Shown one piece after another: positions 45,240 to 53,724 of a stretch of 64,000 nucleotides of DNA. Every line of letters begins with the position of its first letter. Positions within the stretch are counted from its first letter, which is position 1. The stretch lies in contig CAYOAN010000001.1 of the NCBI GenBank assembly GCA_964402065.1, forward strand, positions 186,001 through 250,000, given 5' to 3'. The notes under the pieces are model-generated. The model saw only the letters and a program-made list of their open reading frames with translations, made no database searches and was not told the origin of the DNA. Both the position numbers and the translations under genes were made by a program. This DNA is from CAIWMF01 sp964402065. Lineage in GTDB: Bacteria > Verrucomicrobiota > Verrucomicrobiia > Chthoniobacterales > UBA6821.

Positions 45240-47027
45240 ATGTTCAACAACTTGTTAAAGACGTTCTTGGAAAAACTTTCATCTCCCATCTTTCGTTGTC
45301 TGTTTTTCTTTGTTGTTGCTAGCGTTCTGCTAACAGCAATACATGCTGATGTAACGCTGCCTGCTATCTTTGGCGATCATATGGTCCTTCAGCAGGGAGC
45401 ATCCTTGCCAATTTGGGGGGAAGCTGATCCGGGCGAGCGAATAACGGTGAAATTTGTTGGGCAGCAAGTAACAACAATCGCACGCCAAGATAGACAGTGG
45501 CGCGTTAATCTCCGACCAGTCTATCTTCGTAGTTCATCTGATGTTTTGATCGTTGATGGGAAAAATCATTTAGAATTTTCTGATGTGCTTGTAGGGGATG
45601 TCTGGCTTTGTTCCGGGCAATCTAATATGGCATTTCCATTAAAGGCCGCAGAAGGAGGGGAGGCTGCGGTCATACATGCTCACGATGATCAAATGCGTTT
45701 TTTTGTTGTTCCTGAAAAGTGTGCTTTGATGCCACAACGCCAATTAGAGGGAAGATGGGAATGTTGTTCTCCAGAGGCAGCGGCCAATTTTTCTGCAGTT
45801 GGATATTTTTTTGGGCGAGATATTCGTATGGCAACAGGAATGCCGATTGGCTTGATTGGAAGCTATTGTGGAGCTACTTCAATACAAGCCTGGATGAGTC
45901 TTGCCGCGTTGAAGCAGGCTCCTTCTTTTGGGCATTATCTTGCCGAATATAATCAAATCGTCCGTGATTTTGCAAAAAATCAAGAGGCTTATGATCAGCG
46001 AGAAAAAAACTATGAACAAGAATTAGCCACATGGGAAGAAGAGGTTGGAGCTCCTTATCAAGCTGAATTGGCAGATTGGAAGCTTAAATGCAAAGAGGCT
46101 TGTTCAAAGCTTTGGGCTCAACCATTAAAGCCAGATCCACTATCTCCAAAACCAATGCGTCCTTTGTCGCCAAATGGAGGTACCACAGCGCCGACTATTT
46201 TTTTTAATGCAATGATTGCTCCACTCATTCCCTATGCGATTACGGGGGTAATTTGGTATCAAGGAGAAGCTAATGAAAATAGAGAATCTAAAAAATCATG
46301 GATGGCGGCACTCCCAAAAGGTGGTACTAAAACTAATATTCCTGACGCATTTGAATATCGACGGCTCTTTCAACGACTCATTCGTTCGTGGCGTGCGGCT
46401 TGGGGAGAAGGGCCATTTCCTTTTTATTTTGTTAGCTTGGCTGGATTTCGGAAGCCGACTCTCGATCCTATTGAAATGCTAGTTGATGATGAAGGAGAAC
46501 TGAATCCTGGATGGGCTTGGGTTCGTGAAGGGCAAGCGACGGCGCTTTTCCTTCCTGAGACAGGAATGGCAGTGACCACAGATATAGGAAGTCCGAATGA
46601 TATTCATCCAAAAGACAAGTTGGATGTAGGGCGCCGGCTAGCATTGCTTGCACGGAAAAATCTTTATGCCCAGCCTGTCGTTGCAAGTGGTCCAACCTAT
46701 CGTTCTATGAAACAAGAAGAAGGTAAAATTCGCCTTAGTTTTAGTAATATTGGTAAAGGGTTGACTGTTGCTGCTCCTGCGTGGCGATATGACGGAGGAA
46801 TGATTGTGCCGCGTTCTTTACAAGGTTTTGCTATTGCCGGAGATGATCGCCATTGGTATGACGCAGTAGCGCTTATTGAAGGGAATGAAGTTACCGTCTC
46901 GAGTGAACTTGTTCTAAAGCCAACAGCAGTGCGTTATAACTGGAAAGATAATCCAACGGGCAATTTTTATAACAAGGATGGCCTGCCTGCAGCACCCTTT
47001 CGAACTGATTTGGATCAACCTCGTTAG
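45240..47027 (+). CDS. Sialate O-acetylesterase-family secreted esterase
   Basis: The 595-residue protein has an N-terminal signal peptide with an extended polar start (hydrophobic core near 20-34, likely cleavage after AIHA). GDHMVLQQG is followed by an all-beta domain. The SGNH-like core has Ser125 in LCSGQSNM, the Asn/Gly region GVIWYQGEAN and the Asp454-x-His456 pair in NDIHP. Family enzymes remove acetyl groups from sialic acid or plant glycans. It is likely periplasmic or surface located. The Rpn-type gene lies just before, with no functional link evident. Confidence 0.9.
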   Translation: MFNNLLKTFLEKLSSPIFRCLFFFVVASVLLTAIHADVTLPAIFGDHMVLQQGASLPIWGEADPGERITVKFVGQQVTTIARQDRQWRVNLRPVYLRSSSDVLIVDGKNHLEFSDVLVGDVWLCSGQSNMAFPLKAAEGGEAAVIHAHDDQMRFFVVPEKCALMPQRQLEGRWECCSPEAAANFSAVGYFFGRDIRMATGMPIGLIGSYCGATSIQAWMSLAALKQAPSFGHYLAEYNQIVRDFAKNQEAYDQREKNYEQELATWEEEVGAPYQAELADWKLKCKEACSKLWAQPLKPDPLSPKPMRPLSPNGGTTAPTIFFNAMIAPLIPYAITGVIWYQGEANENRESKKSWMAALPKGGTKTNIPDAFEYRRLFQRLIRSWRAAWGEGPFPFYFVSLAGFRKPTLDPIEMLVDDEGELNPGWAWVREGQATALFLPETGMAVTTDIGSPNDIHPKDKLDVGRRLALLARKNLYAQPVVASGPTYRSMKQEEGKIRLSFSNIGKGLTVAAPAWRYDGGMIVPRSLQGFAIAGDDRHWYDAVALIEGNEVTVSSELVLKPTAVRYNWKDNPTGNFYNKDGLPAAPFRTDLDQPR

Positions 47028-47177
47028 AATTGTTAAAATTCCACTGTAGCGATAACGAGCCGTGTAGCACCAGTACTCGTACATTGATACACACATCGTC
47101 GCTCTGAGCTCCCTCAGCTTGCTCTTGTCTATTTCATGCACGATGAGTTCAGATTTAGCAATTTTCAGTTTGTACGT

Positions 47178-47205
47178 TGTAGTGTGTAAACTATAACCTG
47201 TAGCT
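47178..47205 (+). repeat. CTGTAAC-type heptad run upstream of ffh
   Basis: TGTAGTGTGTAAACTATAACCTGTAGC keeps CTATAAC and CTGTAGC heptads after a diverged upstream part and ends 7 nt before the ffh ATG. TATAAC again stands in a -10-like position. Confidence 0.75.
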
Positions 47206-47211
47206 TTTCTT

Positions 47212-48576
47212 ATGTTTTCTCGTCTTTCTGATCAACTTCAACAAACTTTTAAAAATCTTCGAGGACAAGGCCGCATTACGGAATCAAATGTTTCCGAGGC
47301 GCTTCGAGAAGTCCGTCTAGCCTTGCTAGACGCTGATGTTCATTTTCAAGTTGCTAAAGATTTTATAGCGCGTGTGAAAGAAAAAGCATTGGGGGAAGAA
47401 GTGCTTAAGAGCGTTACTCCTGGCCAACAGATCGTCAAAATTTTTCACGATGAATTAACTCAATTGCTCGGCGGAGATGCCGCTCCTCTCAACTTAAATA
47501 AACCAGGGCGTCTTTTAATGGTCGGTTTGAATGGCGCTGGAAAAACGACTTCTTCTGCAAAGCTTGCGAAGTGGTTGAAAGGCCAAGGTCATCATCCAAT
47601 GCTTGTTGCACTTGATTTAGTGAGGCCTGCAGCGATTGAGCAATTGGTTGTTCTCGGTAAGCAGATAGATGTCCCTGTGTTTGCACCAGCCTCTGGTGCC
47701 AAAGATGTAATGGTTGTGGTTAAGGAGGCTCTTGCATGGTGCGACCAGCAACAAGGAAATGTTACAATCTTTGATACAGCTGGGCGTCGAGAGATTAATG
47801 AAGCACTAATCAGTGAGCTGAAACAACTCAAAGAGTTTCTAAAGCCAGAAGAAATTTTATTAGTCTGCGATGGAGCTACTGGACAACAGGCTGTCAGCGT
47901 GGCTGAACGTTTTCATGCGGCACTTGGATTAACTGGTCTCATTCTGACAAAGCTTGATGGAGATGCTCGTGGCGGTGCAGCACTTTCATTGCGCTCCGTG
48001 ACTGGAAAGCCAATCAAATTTGTAGGTGTCGGAGAGAAGCTTGATCAATGGGAGCTATTTCATCCTGACCGTTTAGCGGGGAGGATTCTTGGGATGGGAG
48101 ACATTGTCAGCTTTGTTGAAAAAGCCGCAGAGGCGGTTGAGATGGATGAAATGATGCAGTTAGAAAAAAAACTGAAAACATCATCTTTGGATCTCAATGA
48201 TTTTTTAATGCAGCTCAAAATGATTCGACGCATGGGACCATTAGAAAATCTTCTTGGAATGTTGCCAGGAGGAGCGAATCTTCCTACAAATGTTCTTAAT
48301 GGAAAAGAGCTCACTCGAATTGAGGCAATTATTTTTTCGATGACTCCACAGGAGCGCCAGCGCCCGGAGATCCTGAATGCACGCCGACGCCAGAGAATTG
48401 CTCAAGGTAGTGGGACGAGCGTAACGGAGGTGAATAATCTCCTTCTTCGCTTTCAGCAATTAAAGAAGATGACAAAAAATATGGGGCAAATGAAAAAAAT
48501 GCTGGCTCAATTTGGGAAAAAAGGTTCTAATACTTCACTTTCTCAACATTTACCAAATCGATTCCCATGGCAGTAG
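47212..48576 (+). CDS. ffh: Signal recognition particle protein Ffh
   Basis: Ffh binds 4.5S RNA and signal sequences of nascent inner-membrane proteins. The 454-residue protein has the N domain, the GTPase domain with GLNGAGKTTSSAKLAKWL (near 104), DLVRPAAIEQL, DTAGR and TKLDGDARGG, and the Met-rich M domain with MGPLENLLGMLPGG and a C-terminal RQRIAQGSG signature. The last codons overlap rpsP by 10 nt, an ffh-rpsP order common in bacteria. No 4.5S RNA gene was found nearby. Confidence 0.97.
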   Translation: MFSRLSDQLQQTFKNLRGQGRITESNVSEALREVRLALLDADVHFQVAKDFIARVKEKALGEEVLKSVTPGQQIVKIFHDELTQLLGGDAAPLNLNKPGRLLMVGLNGAGKTTSSAKLAKWLKGQGHHPMLVALDLVRPAAIEQLVVLGKQIDVPVFAPASGAKDVMVVVKEALAWCDQQQGNVTIFDTAGRREINEALISELKQLKEFLKPEEILLVCDGATGQQAVSVAERFHAALGLTGLILTKLDGDARGGAALSLRSVTGKPIKFVGVGEKLDQWELFHPDRLAGRILGMGDIVSFVEKAAEAVEMDEMMQLEKKLKTSSLDLNDFLMQLKMIRRMGPLENLLGMLPGGANLPTNVLNGKELTRIEAIIFSMTPQERQRPEILNARRRQRIAQGSGTSVTEVNNLLLRFQQLKKMTKNMGQMKKMLAQFGKKGSNTSLSQHLPNRFPWQ

Positions 48577-48818
48577 CAATTAGACTTCGTCGCGAAGGAG
48601 CGCGTAATCATCCTTTTTACCGTATCACTGTGGCAGACCAACGTAGCCCGCGTGATGGCAAATTTATTGAACTTATCGGACACTACGATCCAAAGAAAAA
48701 AGAAGAAAATTTTTCTATTGATTTAGAGCGCGCCGAATATTGGTTGAGCGTTGGAGCTCGCCCATCTCAAACTGTAAAAAGTTTTATTACTAAGGCTCAA
48801 AAAAAGGCTGGTAAGTAA
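48567..48818 (+). CDS. rpsP: 30S ribosomal protein S16
   Basis: The 83-residue protein begins MAVAIRLRREGARNHPFYRI and continues VADQRSPRDGKFIELIGHYDP, a textbook S16. It overlaps ffh by 10 nt, so its translation is likely coupled to ffh. S16 stabilises the 30S body. The usual downstream rimM-trmD-rplS genes are absent here; a small lipoprotein-like ORF and a HAD phosphatase follow instead. Confidence 0.98.
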   Translation: MAVAIRLRREGARNHPFYRITVADQRSPRDGKFIELIGHYDPKKKEENFSIDLERAEYWLSVGARPSQTVKSFITKAQKKAGK

Positions 48819-48867
48819 TCAACTTAACATTCGAGAGTATCAAGACTTTTCAAAGATATTACATTCT

Positions 48868-49062
48868 ATGAAACAGCTCTTTCTTTTTTTCTTCGCAGGA
48901 TTAGTTCTTGTGCTGGGAGTTGCTTGCGATCGTCATCCTGTTTCGCAAACAATTCCTGGTTATCAAGAAAAAAGTCATCTCCTTGAAAGTAAACAGGCAT
49001 TAACCCCTGCAAGGCATCCCGTGAAGTTTTTTTCAGAGAAAAAAACGACATCCTTAAATTAA
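48868..49062 (+). CDS. Small putative lipoprotein
   Basis: The 64-residue protein has a Lys at position 2, a strongly hydrophobic stretch (4-18) and the sequence LGVAC at 15-19, a weak lipobox with Gly at -3 but Ala at -1. The mature part is short, polar and basic. It lies between rpsP and the HAD gene, 49 nt after rpsP. Small entericidin-like lipoproteins are common in Gram-negative bacteria, but no family match is claimed. Whether it is a real gene rests on the signal sequence. Confidence 0.5.
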   Translation: MKQLFLFFFAGLVLVLGVACDRHPVSQTIPGYQEKSHLLESKQALTPARHPVKFFSEKKTTSLN

Positions 49063-49130
49063 ATTGCTTTTCTAGGTAGGTGGTCTTTTGTGAGGGTTAA
49101 ATTTAAGAGTTCTTGCGATTTAGTTTTGCT

Positions 49131-49808
49131 ATGAACCTCGTTCTCTTTGATCTTGATCATACCTTACTCAATGGCGATACCCAAAGTGAGTGGGGGCGTT
49201 ATTTAGCAGATCATGGAGTTATTGATTTGAAGGAATATCAAAAAGCAATGGCTGTTTTTTATGCAGCCTATCGCCGAGGGAAATTGGATATTCCAGCATT
49301 GATAGAGTTCCAAATTGGTATTTTGAAGCTGCATTCTCGCTCAGTAATAGAGGCATGGCGCGAGCAATTTGTGGAAGAGCGTATTCGTCCTTTGATTGTA
49401 CAAGCAGGATGGGAAGCTGTTATAGAGCATCAAAAGCAGGGAGATGATCTCGTTTTGATAACGGCAACAAATGAATTTCTCACAACACCCATCGCAAAAC
49501 TTTTGGAGATTCCTCATCTCATTGCTTCGCAGGAAGAATATGATCAAGTAGGAAACTTCACAGGGCGATGCTATGGAGTTCCTTCCTACCGTGATGGGAA
49601 AATTACACGCCTGCATCAATGGTTTGAAGAACAGCAGCGTTCAAGAGAACATTACGACAAAGTTGTGTTTTATAGTGATTCCCATAATGACATCCCGCTT
49701 CTTTCTTTTGTAGATGAGCCAATTATCGTGAATCCTGACGCAAAACTTCAAGAATATGCTTTAAAAAGGCAATGGAAGATTGTTGACTTTGGAATTCAGC
49801 GTAAGTAG
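49131..49808 (+). CDS. HAD-IB family phosphatase
   Basis: From ATG 49131 the 225-residue protein begins MNLVLFDLDHTLLNGDTQSEW, with nucleophile Asp7 and Asp9 (D-x-D). The TATNEFL segment (motif II, Thr) is near residue 110, a Lys in RDGKITRLHQW precedes motif IV, and YSDSHNDIPLL gives the acidic metal site. The pattern is HAD subfamily IB, including phosphoserine phosphatase-like enzymes and CicA. The physiological substrate is not evident. A TTG start at 49113 is also open but less likely. Confidence 0.88.
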   Translation: MNLVLFDLDHTLLNGDTQSEWGRYLADHGVIDLKEYQKAMAVFYAAYRRGKLDIPALIEFQIGILKLHSRSVIEAWREQFVEERIRPLIVQAGWEAVIEHQKQGDDLVLITATNEFLTTPIAKLLEIPHLIASQEEYDQVGNFTGRCYGVPSYRDGKITRLHQWFEEQQRSREHYDKVVFYSDSHNDIPLLSFVDEPIIVNPDAKLQEYALKRQWKIVDFGIQRK

Positions 49809-49991
49809 GTTCCTGAATTCCGTTAAAATGAAAACACAGATTTTTCTGCAGCTGCATTTTTATTTTGTGAGCCAGTGTGAGTACCTTGCAGTACCTTAGT
49901 TGCTTTTTTTACAACAAAGCAGGGGCTTTCTTTTTTACCTGTTCCTTCAACCTCTTTCTGTAGCTATCAGTGTAGCTTGTGAGCCGAAGAT

Positions 49992-50020
49992 AAAGCGTTC
50001 TCGTCATCGGCGCTTTTTTA
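49992..50020 (+). terminator. Weak hairpin before the ABC transporter
   Basis: AAAGCG (49992-49997) and CGCTTT (50011-50016) can pair around a 13-nt loop, with TTTTATTTTC after it. It lies 18 nt before the transporter ATG, so it would act as an attenuator or as the terminator of an upstream transcript. Confidence 0.35.
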
Positions 50021-50034
50021 TTTTCTATTTTTAT

Positions 50035-51792
50035 ATGAAGCTCCCTAAAAAACCGTTTCCTTTTATCTTTTATTTTGTTTCTCAGCAATGGATCAAATGC
50101 CTTCTTGCTGTGATTGCTGCTGCTTCTTGGGGTGTTTACAGCGCTATTTTTCCCTACTTTATCAAAAGTCTAATTAATTCTTTAGAATTCCATCCTACTT
50201 TTCCAATTCCTGCGATAAGTCTGAAAATAACAGGAATGATTATAGCATTGTGGATTGTAGCGCATCTCTTTCATATCCTCCAAGGATTTGTCTTTCGCGT
50301 TCATTTTTGTGCACGGTTCAGAGCTTCTATTAGAGAGGCTCTTTTTCAATATGTACAAACACATTCAACATCCTATTTTTCAAATCATTTTTCAGGAACT
50401 ATCGCTGGCAAAATATCAGATATTCCTACGAATTGTGAACGGATGATCAGTATGATGTGCGTTGAATTTACAACAGCCTTTGTCATGGCTCTGACCATCT
50501 TCATTAGCATGTGGCTTGCGCAACCTTTATTCGCACTGCTCCTATTTGTTTGGCTTGTACTCCACTTTGTCATTACATTTTTCTTTCTTAGAAAAACAAA
50601 TCTTCTTTTAGAAGAACATGCTGATTCTGTGACGACACTTTCAGGAAGGATTGTAGATGTTTTTACTAATATCCAAAATGTGAAGCTGTTTGCTCGTGAA
50701 CAAAAAGAGCAAGCTGTTTTTCGTGAAATTCAAGGGCAAGAAGTTGAAAAATCAAATCAAGCTTATACCTACTTAGAATGGACGCAAATAGCATACAGCA
50801 TCAACCACACCTTTCTCATAGGTGGAATGCTATGTCTTTTAATATGGGGGTGGGAATGTCATTGGGTGAGTCTCGGAGATTTTGCACAAATAATGATGCA
50901 ATCATTTTATCTTTCTGGATGGGTATGGTTTATTAGTGATCAAATAAAGGACTTCATCAAAAATAGTGCCACCGTCCATGCCGCTTTGTCACTAATTCAG
51001 CAGCCTCATGATATTGTTGATATGAATAATGCTGCTGTATTAAAAGTCCAGCGAGGAGCTATTCAATTTAAAGAGGTCGGTTTTTCATATCAGAATCATC
51101 CTGTTTTTCAAAATCTCAATGTAACAATTCCTGCTGGTGAAAAAGTTGGTCTTGTTGGTTTTTCAGGGGCCGGAAAGACCACGTTTCTTAATCTCATTTT
51201 GAGACTCTATGATTTGAATGTTGGGAAAATTTTGATTGATGGACAATCAATAGCAACCGTTACACAGCAATCATTGCATCAAAATATCGCCGTCATTCCA
51301 CAAGAACCTCTGCTCTTTCATCGAACGCTGATGGAAAATATTCGTTATGGGCGCTTGGAAGCTTCTGATAAAGAAGTTTTCGAGGCTGCTAAACGAGCAC
51401 ATTGTCACGAATTTATTGAACAGCTTCCTGAAAAATATGAGACACTCGTTGGAGAGCGAGGAGTCAAGCTTTCTGGAGGCCAGCGTCAGCGAATTGCCAT
51501 TGCTCGAGCTTTACTCAAAAATGCGCCGATTCTTATTTTGGATGAAGCCACATCATCACTTGATTCTCTAACAGAGCAAAAAATTCAAGAAGGACTGAAA
51601 GCTTTAATGAAAGGAAGAACCACAATTATTATTGCTCATCGTCTTTCAACACTTGCAGCAATGGATCGAATTTTGGTTTTTCATGATGGAAATATTATTG
51701 AAGATGGAAGTATTGAAGAATTACTTAAGCGAGAAAACCATTTTACAACCCTTTGGAAAATGCAGCAGCGAGATTCTTTGATTGAAGGTTGA
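50035..51792 (+). CDS. MsbA/ABCB-type ABC exporter (fused membrane and ATPase domains)
   Basis: From ATG 50035 the half-transporter has 585 residues. Six membrane segments fill the first 310 residues. The ATPase domain has GFSGAGKTTFLNLILRLYD (Walker A, near 374), LSGGQRQRIAIARAL (signature, near 478), LILDEATSSLD (Walker B, near 500) and an H-loop in IIIAHRL. It would form a homodimer that exports a lipid-linked or hydrophobic substrate. Because it starts the glycan cluster, a lipid-linked sugar or lipid A substrate is likely but unproven. The longer frame from 49900 has no conserved start. Confidence 0.93.
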   Translation: MKLPKKPFPFIFYFVSQQWIKCLLAVIAAASWGVYSAIFPYFIKSLINSLEFHPTFPIPAISLKITGMIIALWIVAHLFHILQGFVFRVHFCARFRASIREALFQYVQTHSTSYFSNHFSGTIAGKISDIPTNCERMISMMCVEFTTAFVMALTIFISMWLAQPLFALLLFVWLVLHFVITFFFLRKTNLLLEEHADSVTTLSGRIVDVFTNIQNVKLFAREQKEQAVFREIQGQEVEKSNQAYTYLEWTQIAYSINHTFLIGGMLCLLIWGWECHWVSLGDFAQIMMQSFYLSGWVWFISDQIKDFIKNSATVHAALSLIQQPHDIVDMNNAAVLKVQRGAIQFKEVGFSYQNHPVFQNLNVTIPAGEKVGLVGFSGAGKTTFLNLILRLYDLNVGKILIDGQSIATVTQQSLHQNIAVIPQEPLLFHRTLMENIRYGRLEASDKEVFEAAKRAHCHEFIEQLPEKYETLVGERGVKLSGGQRQRIAIARALLKNAPILILDEATSSLDSLTEQKIQEGLKALMKGRTTIIIAHRLSTLAAMDRILVFHDGNIIEDGSIEELLKRENHFTTLWKMQQRDSLIEG

Positions 51793-51823
51793 TCATGACC
51801 AGGGCAGTTGTTACGCTCGCCGC

Positions 51824-52591
51824 ATGAAATGTGTCATTTTAGCAGGTGGCCTCGGAACACGCATTAGCGAAGAGAGCGTGCTTAAACCAAAGCCAATGGT
51901 AGAGATTGGTGGAAAACCAATTCTTTGGCACGTTATGAAAATCTACTCAGCACATGGTATGCATGAGTTTATTATCTGTGCTGGCTACAAGGGCTATTTA
52001 ATCAAAGAATATTTTGCGAATTATTTTTTGCACATGTCAGATGTGACCTTTGACATGAAGGCCAATAGCATGGAAGTTCATGAACGCTATGCAGAGCCAT
52101 GGAAAGTTACCATTGTTGACACAGGCGAAGAGACAATGACAGGAGGTCGCTTAAAAAAAGTGGAGCGTTATCTTAATGGTGAAACTTTTTGCATGACATA
52201 TGGTGATGGGGTTGGCGATATTGATATTTCAAAAGTTTTAGAAGCTCATCGGCAGAAAAAGCTCAAAGCAACAATGACTGCTGTTCAGCCACCGGGCCGT
52301 TTTGGAGCCTTACATTTAGAAGACAACAGTGTCACTCATTTCATTGAAAAACCAGAAGGCGATGGCGCCTGGATTAATGGTGGTTTTTTTGTTTTAGAAC
52401 CTGAAGTGCTCAATCACATCGAACATAACAATATCATTTGGGAGCGTGAGCCATTACAACGACTAGCGAAAGAAAAACAATTAAATGCATATCAGCATCG
52501 AGGGTTTTGGCAGCCAATGGATAGTTTACGTGACAAGCAACTTTTAGAAGAGCTTTGGAATGTCGGAAAGGCACCATGGAAAATATGGTAA
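51824..52591 (+). CDS. rfbF: Glucose-1-phosphate cytidylyltransferase
   Basis: RfbF makes CDP-glucose from CTP and glucose 1-phosphate, the entry to CDP-linked 3,6-dideoxyhexoses. From ATG 51824 the protein has 255 residues and starts MKCVILAGGLGTRISEES, with the sugar nucleotidyltransferase motif at 6-13 and EESVLKPKPMVEIGGKPILWH following, as in known RfbF enzymes. YGDGVGDIDI and GGFFVLEPEVL are further signatures. It overlaps neither neighbour and is 7 nt before rfbG. Confidence 0.95.
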   Translation: MKCVILAGGLGTRISEESVLKPKPMVEIGGKPILWHVMKIYSAHGMHEFIICAGYKGYLIKEYFANYFLHMSDVTFDMKANSMEVHERYAEPWKVTIVDTGEETMTGGRLKKVERYLNGETFCMTYGDGVGDIDISKVLEAHRQKKLKATMTAVQPPGRFGALHLEDNSVTHFIEKPEGDGAWINGGFFVLEPEVLNHIEHNNIIWEREPLQRLAKEKQLNAYQHRGFWQPMDSLRDKQLLEELWNVGKAPWKIW

Positions 52592-52598
52592 AAAAGCA

Positions 52599-53708
52599 AT
52601 GACATCGTTTCATACTCAGCTTGCCAATATCTATCGAGGGAAACGTGTTTTTCTAACAGGTCATACCGGTTTTAAGGGGTCATGGCTTGCGGAATGGCTT
52701 TTGAAGCTGGGTGCCGAGGTGCATGGCTATTCATTAGAACCAGTAACAAGCCCTTCACTTTTTCATCAGCTGGGACTGACTTCGCGTCTACATCACCAGG
52801 TTGGAGATGTGAGAAACTTTGAGGTGCTCCAAAAATCTATAGTGTCGTTTCAACCCGATTTTATTTTTCATTTAGCAGCACAACCACTCGTCCGTTACTC
52901 CTATCAGCAACCGCTCAATACTTATGAAACCAATGTAATGGGGACATTGCATGTTCTTGAGGCTTTGCGCTCATTACAACAACAGCAACCTTCTCATCGC
53001 ATCGTAGGGGTCATGGTGACAACTGATAAATGTTATGAAAATGTTGAAAATGGAAAGGCCTACCATGAAAGTCATGCACTTGGTGGACATGATCCTTATA
53101 GTTCTAGCAAGGCAATGGCAGAGATTGGGACAGCAGCCTATCGACGATCCTATTTTTCAAACGCTTCTTCCATTCACATTGCAACTGCACGTGCTGGCAA
53201 TGTGATTGGAGGAGGTGACTGGGCTCATGATCGGATTGTTCCTGATGTGATTCGTGCTTTAGAAAAAGAGGCAGCAGTTCTCGTTCGCAATCCTTCTGCT
53301 GTTCGGCCTTGGCAGCATGTTCTAGAACCACTTGCAGGATACCTGCTCTTGGGAGCTAAATTGACTCAAGATCCCAAACTGGCAGGAGCTTTTAACTTTG
53401 GTCCTCTGCTCGAAGAAAATTATTCGGTTGCAGATGTTGTTGATGAAATGTTGCAACACTGGCCAGGATCATGGAGAGACGCCAGCGATCCAACTGCGCC
53501 TCATGAAGCCCTGCATTTGAGCCTTTCGATCAAAAAGGCCATGGATATTTTAGGGTGGTATCCTGTTTGGAATTTTAAAGAGACAATTGCACGCACCGTT
53601 CAGTGGTACCGAGCTCAGTACGAGGATTCGAAAAATGCTCTTGTGTTAACCCAGCAACAGATTGCTGCTTACGAAGCAGCTGCCTTGGCTGTTACCACGC
53701 CATGTTAA
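52599..53708 (+). CDS. rfbG: CDP-glucose 4,6-dehydratase
   Basis: RfbG converts CDP-glucose to CDP-4-keto-6-deoxyglucose. The 369-residue extended SDR has the NAD-binding GHTGFKGSWLAEWL (21-34) and the active-site Tyr167-x3-Lys171 in YSSSK. TTDKCYEN before it is typical of RfbG and supplies the catalytic Thr/Asp region. ATG 52599 is chosen since the upstream ATG at 52560 lies in the rfbF frame region. It directly follows rfbF and precedes rfbH by 16 nt. Confidence 0.95.
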   Translation: MTSFHTQLANIYRGKRVFLTGHTGFKGSWLAEWLLKLGAEVHGYSLEPVTSPSLFHQLGLTSRLHHQVGDVRNFEVLQKSIVSFQPDFIFHLAAQPLVRYSYQQPLNTYETNVMGTLHVLEALRSLQQQQPSHRIVGVMVTTDKCYENVENGKAYHESHALGGHDPYSSSKAMAEIGTAAYRRSYFSNASSIHIATARAGNVIGGGDWAHDRIVPDVIRALEKEAAVLVRNPSAVRPWQHVLEPLAGYLLLGAKLTQDPKLAGAFNFGPLLEENYSVADVVDEMLQHWPGSWRDASDPTAPHEALHLSLSIKKAMDILGWYPVWNFKETIARTVQWYRAQYEDSKNALVLTQQQIAAYEAAALAVTTPC

Positions 53709-53724
53709 GTTTTGATATTTTTTC